Counted from the stretch's first letter, positions 24,750 to 36,020 are shown. The stretch is DNA of 64,000 nucleotides from Promicromonospora sp. MEB111 (GCF_030209445.1 NZ_JARVSD010000029.1:1-64000), one strand, 5' to 3'. The notes: a model not told the origin generated them from the letters alone. Numbers and translations are program-made.

Positions 24750-25490
24750 GTGGAGATCACAACCGACCCGGCCGAGCTGACGCCCGTTGCCCAGGACTAC
24801 CTGAAGGCGGTGTGGTCGGCCCAGGAGTGGTCGGACGAGAAGGTGACCACCAAGCATCTGGCCGACCGGCTGGGCGTGGGCGCCTCCACGGTGTCCGAGA
24901 CGGTGCGCCGGCTGAGCGGCCAGGGGCTGCTGGAGCACGAGCGGTACGGCGCGATCCGGCTGACGGACGAGGGTCGCAGGCTCGCGCTGGTGATGGTGCG
25001 CCGCCACCGGCTCCTGGAGACGTTCCTCGTGGAACAGCTCGGGTACGGGTGGGACGAGGTGCACGACGAGGCCGAGGTGCTGGAGCACGCGGTCTCGGAC
25101 GTCTTCGTGGAGCGGATGGCGGCGCGGCTGGGCAACCCGTCGCGCGATCCGCACGGCGACCCGATCCCGTCGGCCGACGGCACGGTGGTGCGGCCCGACG
25201 CGGTGCCGCTGTCGTCGATGCACGCGGGCGACGCGGGCACGGTGGTGCGGATCTCCGACGCCGACCCGGAGGCGCTGCGGTACCTCGCCGAGCTGGGCCT
25301 GGACCTGGACATCCGCGTGGAGGTCACCACGCGGCGCGAGTTCGCCGGGACGGTCGCCGTGGCCTGGACCTGCACGCCGGCCCCCGGGGCCGACGGCGCG
25401 GCGGGTGGTGCTGGTGGGTCCGACGCCGACGAGCGGGTGGCCGATCTCGGCCTGCTGGCGGCCTCCCGCGTCTGGGTAGCGCAGGAGTAG
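24750..25490 (+). CDS. DtxR/MntR-family metal-dependent transcriptional regulator
   Basis: 246 aa. HTH: TTKHLADRLGVGASTVSETVRRL (about 33-55, winged-helix recognition). Dimerisation/metal-binding helices: VRRHRLLETFLVEQLGY and EVHDEAEVLEHAVSD (about 88-122), carrying the His/Glu/Asp ligands of the family. A C-terminal FeoA/SH3-like domain (SSMHAGDAGTVVRISD to VAVAW) is interrupted by a Gly/Ala-rich insertion (about 212-225). With iron or manganese bound it would repress metal uptake genes; the iron box at 15792 is a possible target if this is the IdeR-type rather than the MntR-type member. The neighbouring metallophosphoesterase is Mn/Fe-type. Confidence 0.92.
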   Translation: MEITTDPAELTPVAQDYLKAVWSAQEWSDEKVTTKHLADRLGVGASTVSETVRRLSGQGLLEHERYGAIRLTDEGRRLALVMVRRHRLLETFLVEQLGYGWDEVHDEAEVLEHAVSDVFVERMAARLGNPSRDPHGDPIPSADGTVVRPDAVPLSSMHAGDAGTVVRISDADPEALRYLAELGLDLDIRVEVTTRREFAGTVAVAWTCTPAPGADGAAGGAGGSDADERVADLGLLAASRVWVAQE

Positions 25491-25568
25491 GCTGCTCCCC
25501 GTTCCCTCTTGCTCGTCGCCGGTGTCGTCGACGGTAGACCGAATCGATACGACACTTCCGGAGACCTC

Positions 25569-26798
25569 ATGGCGAGCAGTGCACCCCAGAACGCCCCGGG
25601 CCAGGCTTCGGGCACCGGCTCGATGCGCCGCGCCGCACCCGCGCTCGTCGCGCTGGCGGTGGGCGGGTTCACCATCGGCACCACCGAGTTCGCCGCGATG
25701 GGCCTGCTGCCCGACGTCGGCCTCGACCTCGGCGCGACCGACCCGCAGGTGGGGCACACCATCACCGCGTACGCGCTCGGCGTGGTGGTCGGGGCGCCGC
25801 TGCTGACCGTGGCCGCGGCGCGGATGTCGCGCAAGCGCCTGCTGCTGGCGCTGATGGGGTTCTACACGGTGGCGAACGTGCTGTCCGCCGCGGCGCCCGA
25901 CATCGGCTGGCTCGTGGTCGGGCGCTTCTTCGCGGGGCTGCCGCACGGCGCGTTCTTCGGCGTCGGCGCCGCGGTCGGTGCCGCCGTGGCCGGCCCCGCC
26001 CAGCGCGGGCGGGCCGTCGCGACGATGATGACCGGCCTGACCATCGCGAACGTCGTCGGCGTGCCCCTGTCCACGTGGGTGGGCCAGGCGTTCGGCTGGC
26101 GCGTCTCCTACGTGCTGATCGGCGTGCTGGGCATCGCCACGCTCCTGGGGCTCTGGCGGCTGATCCCGGCCGGCGCGGGCGGTGAGGGCCGCTCGGTGCG
26201 CACCGAGCTGGCGACCCTGCGCAACGGGCCGCTGTGGTTCGCGTTCGTGGCCGGCGCGATCGGGTTCGGCGGCATGTTCGCCGTCTACACGTACGTGGCC
26301 CCCACCGTGACGGGCGTGACCGGCCTGCCCGGTGGCGCCGTGCCGTGGGTGCTCGCCCTGTTCGGCGTCGGCATGACGGTCGGCACGCAGATCGGCGGGC
26401 GGCTGGCCGACCGGGGCGTGCTGCGCGCGGTCCTGATCGGCTTCGTGGCCACCGCGGCCTCCCTCGTGCTGTTCGCGCTGACCGGCGCCTCGGTGGTGCC
26501 AGCGCTCGTCTCCCTGTTCCTGCTGGGCGTCACCTCGCAGATGCTGGGGCTCGCGTTCCAGACCCGGCTCATGGACCTGGCGCCCGGCGCGCCGTCGCTG
26601 GGCGCCGCGCTGTGCCACGCCGGGCTCAACGTGGCCAACGGCGCCGGAGCGTTCCTGGGCGGCGTGGTCATCGACGCGGGCTGGGGCTACCTGGCGCCCG
26701 CGTGGGCCGGCGCCGTCGTCACCGTCCTGGGCCTCGGCCTGATCGTGGCGTTCGGGCGGCAGCGAGTGGTGCACCAGCCGACGGAGACCGCACTGTGA
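25569..26798 (+). CDS. MFS transporter, DHA1 (AraJ/Cmx-like) family
   Basis: 409 aa from the ATG at 25569. Twelve hydrophobic spans can be drawn. The early segment ALAVGGFTIGTTEFAAMGLLPDV (two halves, about 27-49) is the signature of the sugar-efflux/chloramphenicol-type DHA1 subfamily (AraJ, CmlR, PbuE), followed by motif A-like AARMSRKRLLL and GRFFAGLPHGAFFGV. It is likely a proton-coupled exporter of drugs, purines or sugars. A 79-base spacer separates it from the MntR-type gene, so co-transcription is possible. Substrate cannot be assigned. Confidence 0.9.
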   Translation: MASSAPQNAPGQASGTGSMRRAAPALVALAVGGFTIGTTEFAAMGLLPDVGLDLGATDPQVGHTITAYALGVVVGAPLLTVAAARMSRKRLLLALMGFYTVANVLSAAAPDIGWLVVGRFFAGLPHGAFFGVGAAVGAAVAGPAQRGRAVATMMTGLTIANVVGVPLSTWVGQAFGWRVSYVLIGVLGIATLLGLWRLIPAGAGGEGRSVRTELATLRNGPLWFAFVAGAIGFGGMFAVYTYVAPTVTGVTGLPGGAVPWVLALFGVGMTVGTQIGGRLADRGVLRAVLIGFVATAASLVLFALTGASVVPALVSLFLLGVTSQMLGLAFQTRLMDLAPGAPSLGAALCHAGLNVANGAGAFLGGVVIDAGWGYLAPAWAGAVVTVLGLGLIVAFGRQRVVHQPTETAL

Positions 26799-26831
26799 CC
26801 CGGGTCTCAGCAATGTCCCAGACTGCGCCGG

Positions 26832-26837
26832 TAGCGT
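26832..26837 (+). promoter_or_regulatory. Leaderless -10 box of VKOR gene (TAGCGT, N7, GTG)
   Basis: TAGCGT lies seven bases before GTG 26845. Confidence 0.6.
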
Positions 26838-26844
26838 AGGGCGG

Positions 26845-27516
26845 GTGACTGAGACCGGGGCGACCACGACGTCGTCGGACAGCTCGATGGACAGCTCGCC
26901 GGACGGCGAGAACGAGGTCGCCACGTACGGACCCAAGCCGCTCGGCGGCCGGGCCGTGGCGCTGCTCCTGGTGGTGCTGGGCGCGGTCGGTTTCGCCGCG
27001 TCGTTCGCCCTGGCCTGGGAGAAGTACCTCAAGCTCCTCGACCCGGACCGGACGGCGTCCTGCAGCATCAACCTGTTCGTCGACTGCGGCGCCGCGATGT
27101 CGTCGTGGCAGGGTGCCCTGCTCGGCTTCCCCAACCCCTACCTGGGTGTCGCGGCGTTCCCCGTGGTGATCACCACGGGTGTGGTGCTGCTGGTCGGCGC
27201 CCGCCTGCCGCGCTGGTACTGGATGTCGCTCCTGGCCGGTACCGTGCTGGGCCAGGCGCTCGTGTTCTTCCTGATGTGGACCAGCTTCTACGCGATCGTG
27301 GCGCTGTGCCCCTACTGCATGGTCGTGTGGACCATCATGTGGCCGCTGCTCTGGTACCAGCTGGTGCGCGGCGTGCAGTCGGGCGACCTGCCCGCGAGCG
27401 CCGGCCTGCGGAACGCCATGGTGGGCAACCGGCACATCATCCTGGTCATCGGCTACGTCGCGGCCGTGGCCTGGCTGATGCTGGCGGTGGGCGGGCCCCT
27501 GATCGACTCGTTCTGA
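26845..27516 (+). CDS. Vitamin K epoxide reductase (VKOR)-family protein
   Basis: 223 aa. After a Ser/Asp-rich cytoplasmic tail come four to five membrane helices. Two Cys pairs fit VKOR: CSINLFVDC with a following conserved Ser (GAAMSS) in the periplasmic loop, and the quinone-proximal CPYC (about 153-156). Bacterial VKOR reoxidises a DsbA-like thiol oxidase and passes electrons to quinone, so this protein drives disulfide formation in exported proteins. No DsbA partner is adjacent. The gene is closed by the hairpin at 27577-27625. Confidence 0.93.
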   Translation: MTETGATTTSSDSSMDSSPDGENEVATYGPKPLGGRAVALLLVVLGAVGFAASFALAWEKYLKLLDPDRTASCSINLFVDCGAAMSSWQGALLGFPNPYLGVAAFPVVITTGVVLLVGARLPRWYWMSLLAGTVLGQALVFFLMWTSFYAIVALCPYCMVVWTIMWPLLWYQLVRGVQSGDLPASAGLRNAMVGNRHIILVIGYVAAVAWLMLAVGGPLIDSF

Positions 27517-27576
27517 CCGCTCCGCGTCGCGGGCCGCGGTCGACGCGGCTCCTTGTGCCCGCGGGGCACGTCCCTG

Positions 27577-27625
27577 GAGGTGTGTTGCGCTGCGTGGACA
27601 GTGTCTACGCGGCGCAACACACCTC
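27577..27625. terminator. Bidirectional hairpin between VKOR and phosphodiesterase genes
   Basis: 22-base arms (27577-27598 and 27604-27625) pair with one G-U wobble and few mismatches near the 5-base loop. TTT follows on the plus strand. Confidence 0.82.
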
Positions 27626-27688
27626 TTTGCCGTCTTCCCGCGCGGCGGGCCCGTGCGGGATCAGCGGCGCGGGTTCAGCGGCGCAGGT

Positions 27689-29014
27689 TCAGCGGCGCAG
27701 CGCCTCGCGCAGCACCCGGCCCTCGCTGGCCGACGGCGGCGCGTAGCCCAGCAGCGCCGAGATCGTCGGCGCGACGTCGACGTGGCGCGGGTCGCGCGGA
27801 TGCGCCCCCGGGCGGACGCCCGCCCCGGCGAGGACGAGCGGGATGCGCAGCTCGGTGGTCGCGCCGTGGCGGCCGGCCGGGTCCGCGGGCGTGGCCCCGA
27901 ACGACCAGCCGGGCATCGGCTCCACGAGCAGGTCGCCGTGGTTCGGGCTCATGCGCATCCGGCGCTGGTCGGCCTTGTCGAAGACGTTCCGCACCTGGGG
28001 GAGCGCCGTCAGCGCTCGCTCCAGGCGGCGGACGGCGGCGCGGTCGCCGGCCCGCTCGCCGACGAGGCGCACGTCGGCGACCCCGCCCACGACGATCACG
28101 ACGTCGGTCCCGGGCGCGGGGGACTGTCCGCTGGTCAGGACCTGCGGGGTGAAGCCGGCCGCCTCGATCGCCGCGAGCCCCTCGGTGGCGAACCCCTTGT
28201 CGAAGGTGGTCATGCCGTGGTCGCCCGTGATGACGAACGCCGTGCTGTCGTGGACGCCGGCCTCCTTCGTGGCGGCGACGATGCGCCCGATCTGCTGGTC
28301 GATGTCCTCCAGGGCGCCCGGGATGCGGGGGTCGGCGTCGCCGCCGTCGTGCCCGATCGCGTCGAGGGTGTCGCAGTAGACGGCCATGAGGTCGGGGATG
28401 CCGCTGGTCGTGACGAGCTGGCCGTTCGAGCTGACGGGCTCGCCGCGCAGCACGGACACGACGTCGTCGGTGCGGCGCGCGCAGTCGCCGCCGGGCTGCG
28501 TGTACAGGGCGTCGGGGTCGCCGAAGGTGACGCCGTGGTTCTGCAGGATGAACCACTGCGACGAGAAGACGGTGCCGCCCTGCTCCCGGATCGACTCCGC
28601 GACGGTCGGCACGGCGAGGTCGCGCTGCTGTCCCCGCGCGGTGTCGGTCGCGGGGTCGAACCAGTAGGCGGTGTTGTGGTGGGTCGCGGGCCAGGAACCG
28701 GTGGCGACGGACGACCACGACGGGTTGGTGATCGAGGTCATCACGCCGGTGGAGGTGGTCACGCTGCCGCGGCGCAGGAGGGCGCGCAGGTTCGGCATCT
28801 CGACGGTGCCGGGGGAGCCGGCGCCGTCGCGCACCAGGTCGAGGTACTCGACGTCGAACCCGTCCAGGGCGAGGAAGATCACGTGGTCGGCGTGGGCGGC
28901 GGTGCTGCTCCGGGCGTCGTCGTCGGGCAGCGGCGCGGCGGCGGCGGTCGAGGCCGTCCACAGGGTCGCGGCGGCGATGCTGGCGGCGAGGATCTTTCGC
29001 GACGAGGGCATCAT
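27689..29014 (-). CDS. Secreted alkaline-phosphatase-superfamily phosphodiesterase
   Basis: 441 aa from the first of two adjacent ATGs (29014/29011). N-terminal signal peptide: SRKILAASIAAATLWTASTA followed by small residues (cleavage near AAA-APLP). The type I phosphodiesterase/nucleotide pyrophosphatase core has the metal motif FLALDGFDVEYL (about 43-54), the nucleophile region MTSITNPSWSSVATG (Thr/Ser nucleophile), and distal metal ligands FVITGDHGM and the late His residues. It is likely a secreted hydrolase of phosphodiesters, pyrophosphates or phosphonates. It is divergent from leuS with 120 bases between. Confidence 0.88.
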   Translation of the reverse strand: MMPSSRKILAASIAAATLWTASTAAAAPLPDDDARSSTAAHADHVIFLALDGFDVEYLDLVRDGAGSPGTVEMPNLRALLRRGSVTTSTGVMTSITNPSWSSVATGSWPATHHNTAYWFDPATDTARGQQRDLAVPTVAESIREQGGTVFSSQWFILQNHGVTFGDPDALYTQPGGDCARRTDDVVSVLRGEPVSSNGQLVTTSGIPDLMAVYCDTLDAIGHDGGDADPRIPGALEDIDQQIGRIVAATKEAGVHDSTAFVITGDHGMTTFDKGFATEGLAAIEAAGFTPQVLTSGQSPAPGTDVVIVVGGVADVRLVGERAGDRAAVRRLERALTALPQVRNVFDKADQRRMRMSPNHGDLLVEPMPGWSFGATPADPAGRHGATTELRIPLVLAGAGVRPGAHPRDPRHVDVAPTISALLGYAPPSASEGRVLREALRR

Positions 29015-29122
29015 GCGGACAATTCGAGCACCCGGGTGGAGAACTTCGGGGGAGGTGCGGGCGAATGTCGGATGAACGCCGGGGCCTGTGGACGAACGAG
29101 GGCCGCGCACCCGCACGGTCGG

Positions 29123-29128
29123 TAGACT
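29123..29128 (+). promoter_or_regulatory. Leaderless -10 box of leuS (TAGACT, N7, GTG)
   Basis: TAGACT lies seven bases before GTG 29136 and decides that start over the ATG at 29142. Confidence 0.65.
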
Positions 29129-29135
29129 CGGGCGG

Positions 29136-32099
<2,964 letters not shown>

Positions 32100-32144
32100 C
32101 CCCCGTCCCGGCCCGACCGCCCGCCCGGCCGCCTCGTCTGCCGC

Positions 32145-32202
32145 TGAGTGCTGGATTTTCGCCCTTTTCTGTGTGCCAGAAGGGCGAAAATCCAGCACTC
32201 AA
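32145..32202. repeat. Dispersed palindrome family 1, copy A (leuS terminator, left bracket of DUF559 gene)
   Basis: Perfect 22-base arms at 32145-32166 and 32180-32201, arm core GAGTGCTGGATTTTCGCCCT, with a 13-base loop TTCTGTGTGCCAG; CTTTT follows. Its reverse complement matches copy B (33128-33196) at about 55 of 59 positions, loop included. Confidence 0.93.
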
Positions 32203-32257
32203 CTTTTGCCCCTGTGGATAGGCGGCTGGCGAATGAGACACCGTTCAGCATGAAAAG

Positions 32258-33136
32258 GTGTCATCCAATATCTTCACGGTCGGCGAGGCGCAAGGCCTCG
32301 ATCTCACGCCGAAACAGATCCGCGCGGCCCGGTTCTCGACGCCGACCACCGGGGTCCGAGTAGCCGATCCTGATCCGTCCCTCATCGATCGTTGCCGTGC
32401 CATCGCGCGCGTCGTCCATCCCAACGCCGCATTCGCCCGGACGACGGCGCTCCAGCTGCTCGGCATCGACCTTCCCTGGCAGCTCGCGGATGATCCGGCG
32501 ATCCACGTCGTGACGCCACGCAGGGGCGAACGGCCGCAGCGGTACCGGATCGCCGCGCACTTCTGCGGGCAGAAGCAACTCGACACGGTCGACCGGTTCG
32601 GCCTGCGCATCACGTCCGCGCCGCAGACCTGGCTTCAGGTGTCGCACCGCCTGGACCGGGACAGCCTGGTGGTGCTGGGGGACGCCATGACCCGCCGCAA
32701 GAACCCGGCCACGACGGTGGACGCCATGAGTGTGCTTCTGCGCGGGACCTTCAAGATGAGAGGTCTCACCCTCTGCCGGGAGACGATCGAGCTGATCCGG
32801 CCGGGCACCGACTCGTCGATGGAGACCCGGCTGCGGCTGATCATCCTGGACGCCGGTCTTCCGGCGCCGGTGGTGAACCTCCCGGTGAGGGCCGACGACG
32901 GTCTGTTCCTCGCGCTGCCCGACCTGTCCTACCCGAGGCTCAAGATCGCCATCGAGTACGACGGCGACCACCACCGAACCGATCCCGCGACGTGGCGCCG
33001 CGACGTGGAGCGACGGCAGCTTCTCGAAGGCGCCGGCTGGCTGATCATCACGGCGACTGCGGACGACGTCATCCGCCACCCCGAGAGGCTGCTCCGCCGT
33101 ATCCGCGCCGCCCTGGAACGCCGTCGCCTTCGTTGA
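32258..33136 (+). CDS. DUF559-type endonuclease-domain protein with AbiEi-like N-terminus
   Basis: 292 aa from GTG 32258; the start is uncertain because no clear ribosome binding site spacing is seen. N-terminus: FTVGEAQGLDLTPKQIRAARF..GVRV resembles the winged-helix N-domain of type IV (AbiEi) antitoxin-like proteins. C-terminus: IAIEYDGDHHR, then D, R and LLEGAGWLIITATADDV (about 228-275) is the DUF559/very-short-patch-repair-like nuclease signature (ExD/ExxK-type fold). Actinobacterial genomes often carry many such genes of unknown role. It sits between leuS and a HerA-like gene, bracketed by inverted copies of the same palindrome; the stop lies inside copy B. Confidence 0.82.
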   Translation: MSSNIFTVGEAQGLDLTPKQIRAARFSTPTTGVRVADPDPSLIDRCRAIARVVHPNAAFARTTALQLLGIDLPWQLADDPAIHVVTPRRGERPQRYRIAAHFCGQKQLDTVDRFGLRITSAPQTWLQVSHRLDRDSLVVLGDAMTRRKNPATTVDAMSVLLRGTFKMRGLTLCRETIELIRPGTDSSMETRLRLIILDAGLPAPVVNLPVRADDGLFLALPDLSYPRLKIAIEYDGDHHRTDPATWRRDVERRQLLEGAGWLIITATADDVIRHPERLLRRIRAALERRRLR

Positions 33137-33196
33137 GTGCGGGCTTTTCGCCCTTCTGGCACACAGAAAAGGGCGAGAATCCCGCACTCAACGAAG
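33128..33196. repeat. Dispersed palindrome family 1, copy B (right bracket of DUF559 gene)
   Basis: 28-base arms at 33128-33155 and 33169-33196 pair with two mismatches around a 13-base loop CTGGCACACAGAA, the exact complement of copy A's loop. It contains the DUF559 stop and separates it from the convergent HerA-like gene. Confidence 0.92.
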
Positions 33197-33199
33197 GGG

Positions 33200-34963
33200 T
33201 TAGCGCTTGCGCGTGCCGAAGAGGGAGCGGGTCAGCTCGCGGACCAGGACCGTCCCTGCCGTCTTGGCCAGCGAGGTCACCACGCGGTTGCGGTCGCGGG
33301 CGGCCTGCTCCTTGTGCCGGGCCTCCGTCCGCTCCCGGGTCGCGGCCTCCTTCTCGAGCCGGGCGCGCTCCTTGGCGAGCTCCCGCTCGTCCTCGGCCGC
33401 GGTGGCCGAACCCTCGGCGGCTGCCTGCCCCGCGGCCTGCTCCTGCGCCTTCGCCTGGAGCAGCTCGAACGCGGACTCCGCGTCGACCGGCGTGCCGTAC
33501 CTCGCCTGACCGGGAGAGGCGGCGACGACCTGGTCGATCGCGGCGTCCCCGGCCGGGTCCATCGAGGCCTGCGGCGCCCGCACCCGGGTCCACGCGACGG
33601 GCGAGGGCGCACCCTTCTCGGTCAGCACGGTGACCACCGCCTCGCCGGTGCCCAGCTCCTGCAGCAGGCGCTCCAGGTCGTACGGCGACGTCGGGAAGGT
33701 ACGGGCGGCGGCACGCAGCGCCGTGGCGTCGTCGGGCGTGAAGGCGCGCAGCGCGTGCTGCACCCGGTTGCCGAGCTGGGCCAGGACGTCGGACGGCACG
33801 TCCTTGGGCGACTGCGTCACGAAGAAGACGCCCACGCCCTTGGACCGGATCAGCCGCACCGTCTGGACCACCTGCTGGAGGAAGTCCTTCGAGGCACCGG
33901 TGAACAGCAGGTGCGCCTCGTCGAAGAAGAACACCAGCTTCGGCTTGTCGGCGTCGCCCACCTCGGGCAGGTCCTGGAAGAGGTCCGCGAGCAGCCACAT
34001 GAGGAACGTCGAGAAGAGCTGCGGACGGTCCTGCACCGCGGGCAGCTCCAGCACGCTCAGCACGCCGAGGTCGCCCTTGGTCGTGATCAGGTCCGACGTC
34101 GCGAACGCGGGCTCGCCGAAGAACGCGTCGGCGCCCTGCCCCTCCAGCCCCACGATCTCGCGCAGGATGACGCCCGCCGTGGCCGCCGAGACACCGCCGA
34201 TGCCCTTGAGCTCTCCCTTGCCCTCGTCCGAGGTCAGGTAGGCGATCACCGACTGCAGGTCCTTGAGGTCCAGCAGGGCCAGGCCCTTCTTGTCGGCCCA
34301 GTGGAAGATCAGCGTGAGGCTCGATTCCTGTGTCTCGTTCAGGCCCAGCACCTTGGACATCAGGAGCGGCCCGAAGTCGGTGACCGTCGTGCGGATCGGC
34401 ACACCCTTGCCGATCCCGCCGAGCGAGTAGAACTCGACCGGGTACTGGGTCGGCCTCCACTCCTGCCCGATGCTGGCCGCGCGCTCCGCGACCTTCGGGT
34501 TGTCCGGACCGGGCAGGGCCAGACCGGACAGGTCGCCCTTGACGTCCGCCAGGAAGACGGGCACGCCGGCCAGCGACAGCCCCTCGGCCATGCCCTGCAG
34601 CGTCTTGGTCTTGCCGGTTCCCGTGGCGCCCGCCACGAGGCCGTGCCGGTTCAGCATCGAGAGCGCGAAACCGACCTGGACCTGCGGGTTCGGCGTGGCT
34701 TCACCGCCGGCCTCGCCCTCCAGGAGGGCGCCCAGCGGGAGCGTGGCCCCGGACGCGTAGCCCGCGGCGACCTCGGCCGCGTAGCCGTCGAGCGGGGAGT
34801 CGGGCGTTGCCGGTGCGGGTGCCGACGGCGGAGCCGCACCCTCGGGCCTGCCCGTCTCCGGGGCTGCGGGCGCGGCTGCCCGTTCTGCCTCCTCGAGGGC
34901 CTTCTGGGCCGCCGCGGCGGCCTCGCGCAGAGCGGCGAGATCTGGCGTCGATGCATCGGGCAT
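33200..34963 (-). CDS. HerA-like helicase/ATPase (DUF853 family)
   Basis: 587 aa from the ATG at 34963; a longer frame to 35347 lacks family features and overlaps DegV. An Ala/Pro-rich N-terminus (a coiled-coil-like AALREAAAAAQKALEEAERA run then linker) precedes the FtsK/HerA-type ATPase. Walker A is AGATGTGKTKT (about 116-126) and Walker B is LVFFFDEAHLLF (about 352-363); FFVTQSPKDVP follows as sensor. The C-terminal about 75 residues are a charged Arg/Glu coiled coil. DUF853 ATPases are DNA-translocase-like with no settled role. TAGCAT, N7 from the ATG, indicates leaderless transcription. Confidence 0.92.
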   Translation of the reverse strand: MPDASTPDLAALREAAAAAQKALEEAERAAAPAAPETGRPEGAAPPSAPAPATPDSPLDGYAAEVAAGYASGATLPLGALLEGEAGGEATPNPQVQVGFALSMLNRHGLVAGATGTGKTKTLQGMAEGLSLAGVPVFLADVKGDLSGLALPGPDNPKVAERAASIGQEWRPTQYPVEFYSLGGIGKGVPIRTTVTDFGPLLMSKVLGLNETQESSLTLIFHWADKKGLALLDLKDLQSVIAYLTSDEGKGELKGIGGVSAATAGVILREIVGLEGQGADAFFGEPAFATSDLITTKGDLGVLSVLELPAVQDRPQLFSTFLMWLLADLFQDLPEVGDADKPKLVFFFDEAHLLFTGASKDFLQQVVQTVRLIRSKGVGVFFVTQSPKDVPSDVLAQLGNRVQHALRAFTPDDATALRAAARTFPTSPYDLERLLQELGTGEAVVTVLTEKGAPSPVAWTRVRAPQASMDPAGDAAIDQVVAASPGQARYGTPVDAESAFELLQAKAQEQAAGQAAAEGSATAAEDERELAKERARLEKEAATRERTEARHKEQAARDRNRVVTSLAKTAGTVLVRELTRSLFGTRKR

Positions 34964-34970
34964 GTCTCGG

Positions 34971-34976
34971 ATGCTA
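34971..34976 (-). promoter_or_regulatory. Leaderless -10 box of the HerA-like gene (TAGCAT, N7, ATG)
   Basis: Minus-strand TAGCAT lies seven bases before the ATG at 34963. Confidence 0.6.
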
Positions 34977-35056
34977 GGTCGGGCCCTGGTGCCGCGCGCG
35001 GGGAGGCTCCAGGCGTTTCGCCGTCGGGTTCCCCGCACGGTTAGAGTGTCGCGGTC

Positions 35057-35938
35057 ATGCGCAACCGTCGTCGTCCTTCCCGCCCGGCACCCCAGGAGGT
35101 GCGGGTCGTCACCGACTCCACCGCCTGCCTGCCCGCCGGGCTGCAGGGCGGCCCGGTCGTGGTGCCGCTGCGCGTCCTGGTGGGCGACGAGGCCTATGCG
35201 GAGGGCGAGGACATCACGCCCGACCGCCTGGCCCAGCTCGTCTCCGAGGGCGAGCAGGTGACCACGTCGCAGCCGTCGCCCGAGGCGTTCGCGGCCGTCT
35301 ATCGCAACCTCGGTGAGCAGGGCGGTCGATCGGTCGTCTCGGTGCACCTCTCCGGTGCGCTGTCGGGCACCGTCGGCTCGGCGGGTACCGCCGCGGCACG
35401 GTCACCCCTGCAGGTGCGCGCGGTGGACTCGCGGACGGCGGCCGCGGGCCTCGGTTTCGCGGCCCGCGCCGCGGCCGAGTGCGCCGCCGCCGGGGCCGAC
35501 GCCGCCCATGTCGCCGCGCGGGCCATCGAGGTCGCGGGGACGGCCCATGCCGTGTTCGTGGTCGACACGCTGGAGCACCTGCGACGCGGCGGGCGGCTGT
35601 CCGGCCCGGCGGCCGCGCTCGGCACCGTCCTGGGCGTCAAGCCGATCCTGCGGCTGTCCGACGGCGCGATCGAGCTGGCCCAGCGGGTGCGCACCCGCGC
35701 GGCCGGCGCCGAACGGCTGCTGGAGCAGGCCGCCGCGTTCGTCGCCGAGGCGGAGCGGCCCGTCGTCGCCGTCCACCACTTCGGCGCGCACGACCGGGCG
35801 CTCGCCCTGGCGGGCCGTCTCCACACCCGCACGCGCGCGGACGTCGAGGTCACGCCGCTGAGCGCGGTGCTCGGCGTGCACGTCGGCCCGGGCACGCTCG
35901 CCGTCGTCGTCGCGGACCTGGGCGACCACGTGCACTGA
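35057..35938 (+). CDS. DegV-family fatty-acid-binding protein
   Basis: 293 aa. VRVVTDSTACLPAGL (about 16-30) is the N-terminal DegV motif; TTSQPSPEAF (about 75-84) and VVSVHLSGALSGTVGSA (about 98-114) line the fatty-acid carboxylate pocket, and GVKPILRLSDGAIEL (about 194-208) marks the second domain. In Firmicutes this family (FakB) presents fatty acids to the kinase FakA; no fakA-like gene is adjacent, so the partner is open. TAGAGT at 35042-35047 is the likely -10 box, nine bases from the ATG. Confidence 0.93.
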   Translation: MRNRRRPSRPAPQEVRVVTDSTACLPAGLQGGPVVVPLRVLVGDEAYAEGEDITPDRLAQLVSEGEQVTTSQPSPEAFAAVYRNLGEQGGRSVVSVHLSGALSGTVGSAGTAAARSPLQVRAVDSRTAAAGLGFAARAAAECAAAGADAAHVAARAIEVAGTAHAVFVVDTLEHLRRGGRLSGPAAALGTVLGVKPILRLSDGAIELAQRVRTRAAGAERLLEQAAAFVAEAERPVVAVHHFGAHDRALALAGRLHTRTRADVEVTPLSAVLGVHVGPGTLAVVVADLGDHVH

Positions 35939-35980
35939 CGCGCCCGGCGCCTGCCCGGCGCCACGCTGCGGTCGGAAGAA

Positions 35981-36020
35981 CGTCAGGTGGTCGGCAGCTC
36001 GGCCTGCCGATCACCTGACG
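35981..36020. terminator. Bidirectional hairpin between DegV and hydrolase genes
   Basis: 17-base arms (35981-35997 and 36004-36020) with one G-U pair and a 6-base loop between convergent stops. Confidence 0.82.

Noticed and set aside
22980-27134. 1384-codon minus-strand open frame
   Set aside because: Spans four well-supported plus-strand genes with clear motifs; Arg/Ala/His-rich composition is typical of a GC-rich shadow frame.
32100-33200. DUF559 cassette as a classical insertion sequence
   Set aside because: The inverted copies are also functional-looking terminators, there is no transposase signature and I see no target-site duplication, so I report it as a hypothesis only.
34964-35347. 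Upstream extension of the HerA-like frame
   Set aside because: It would run over the DegV gene and lacks family sequence; TANNNT-N7 supports ATG 34963.
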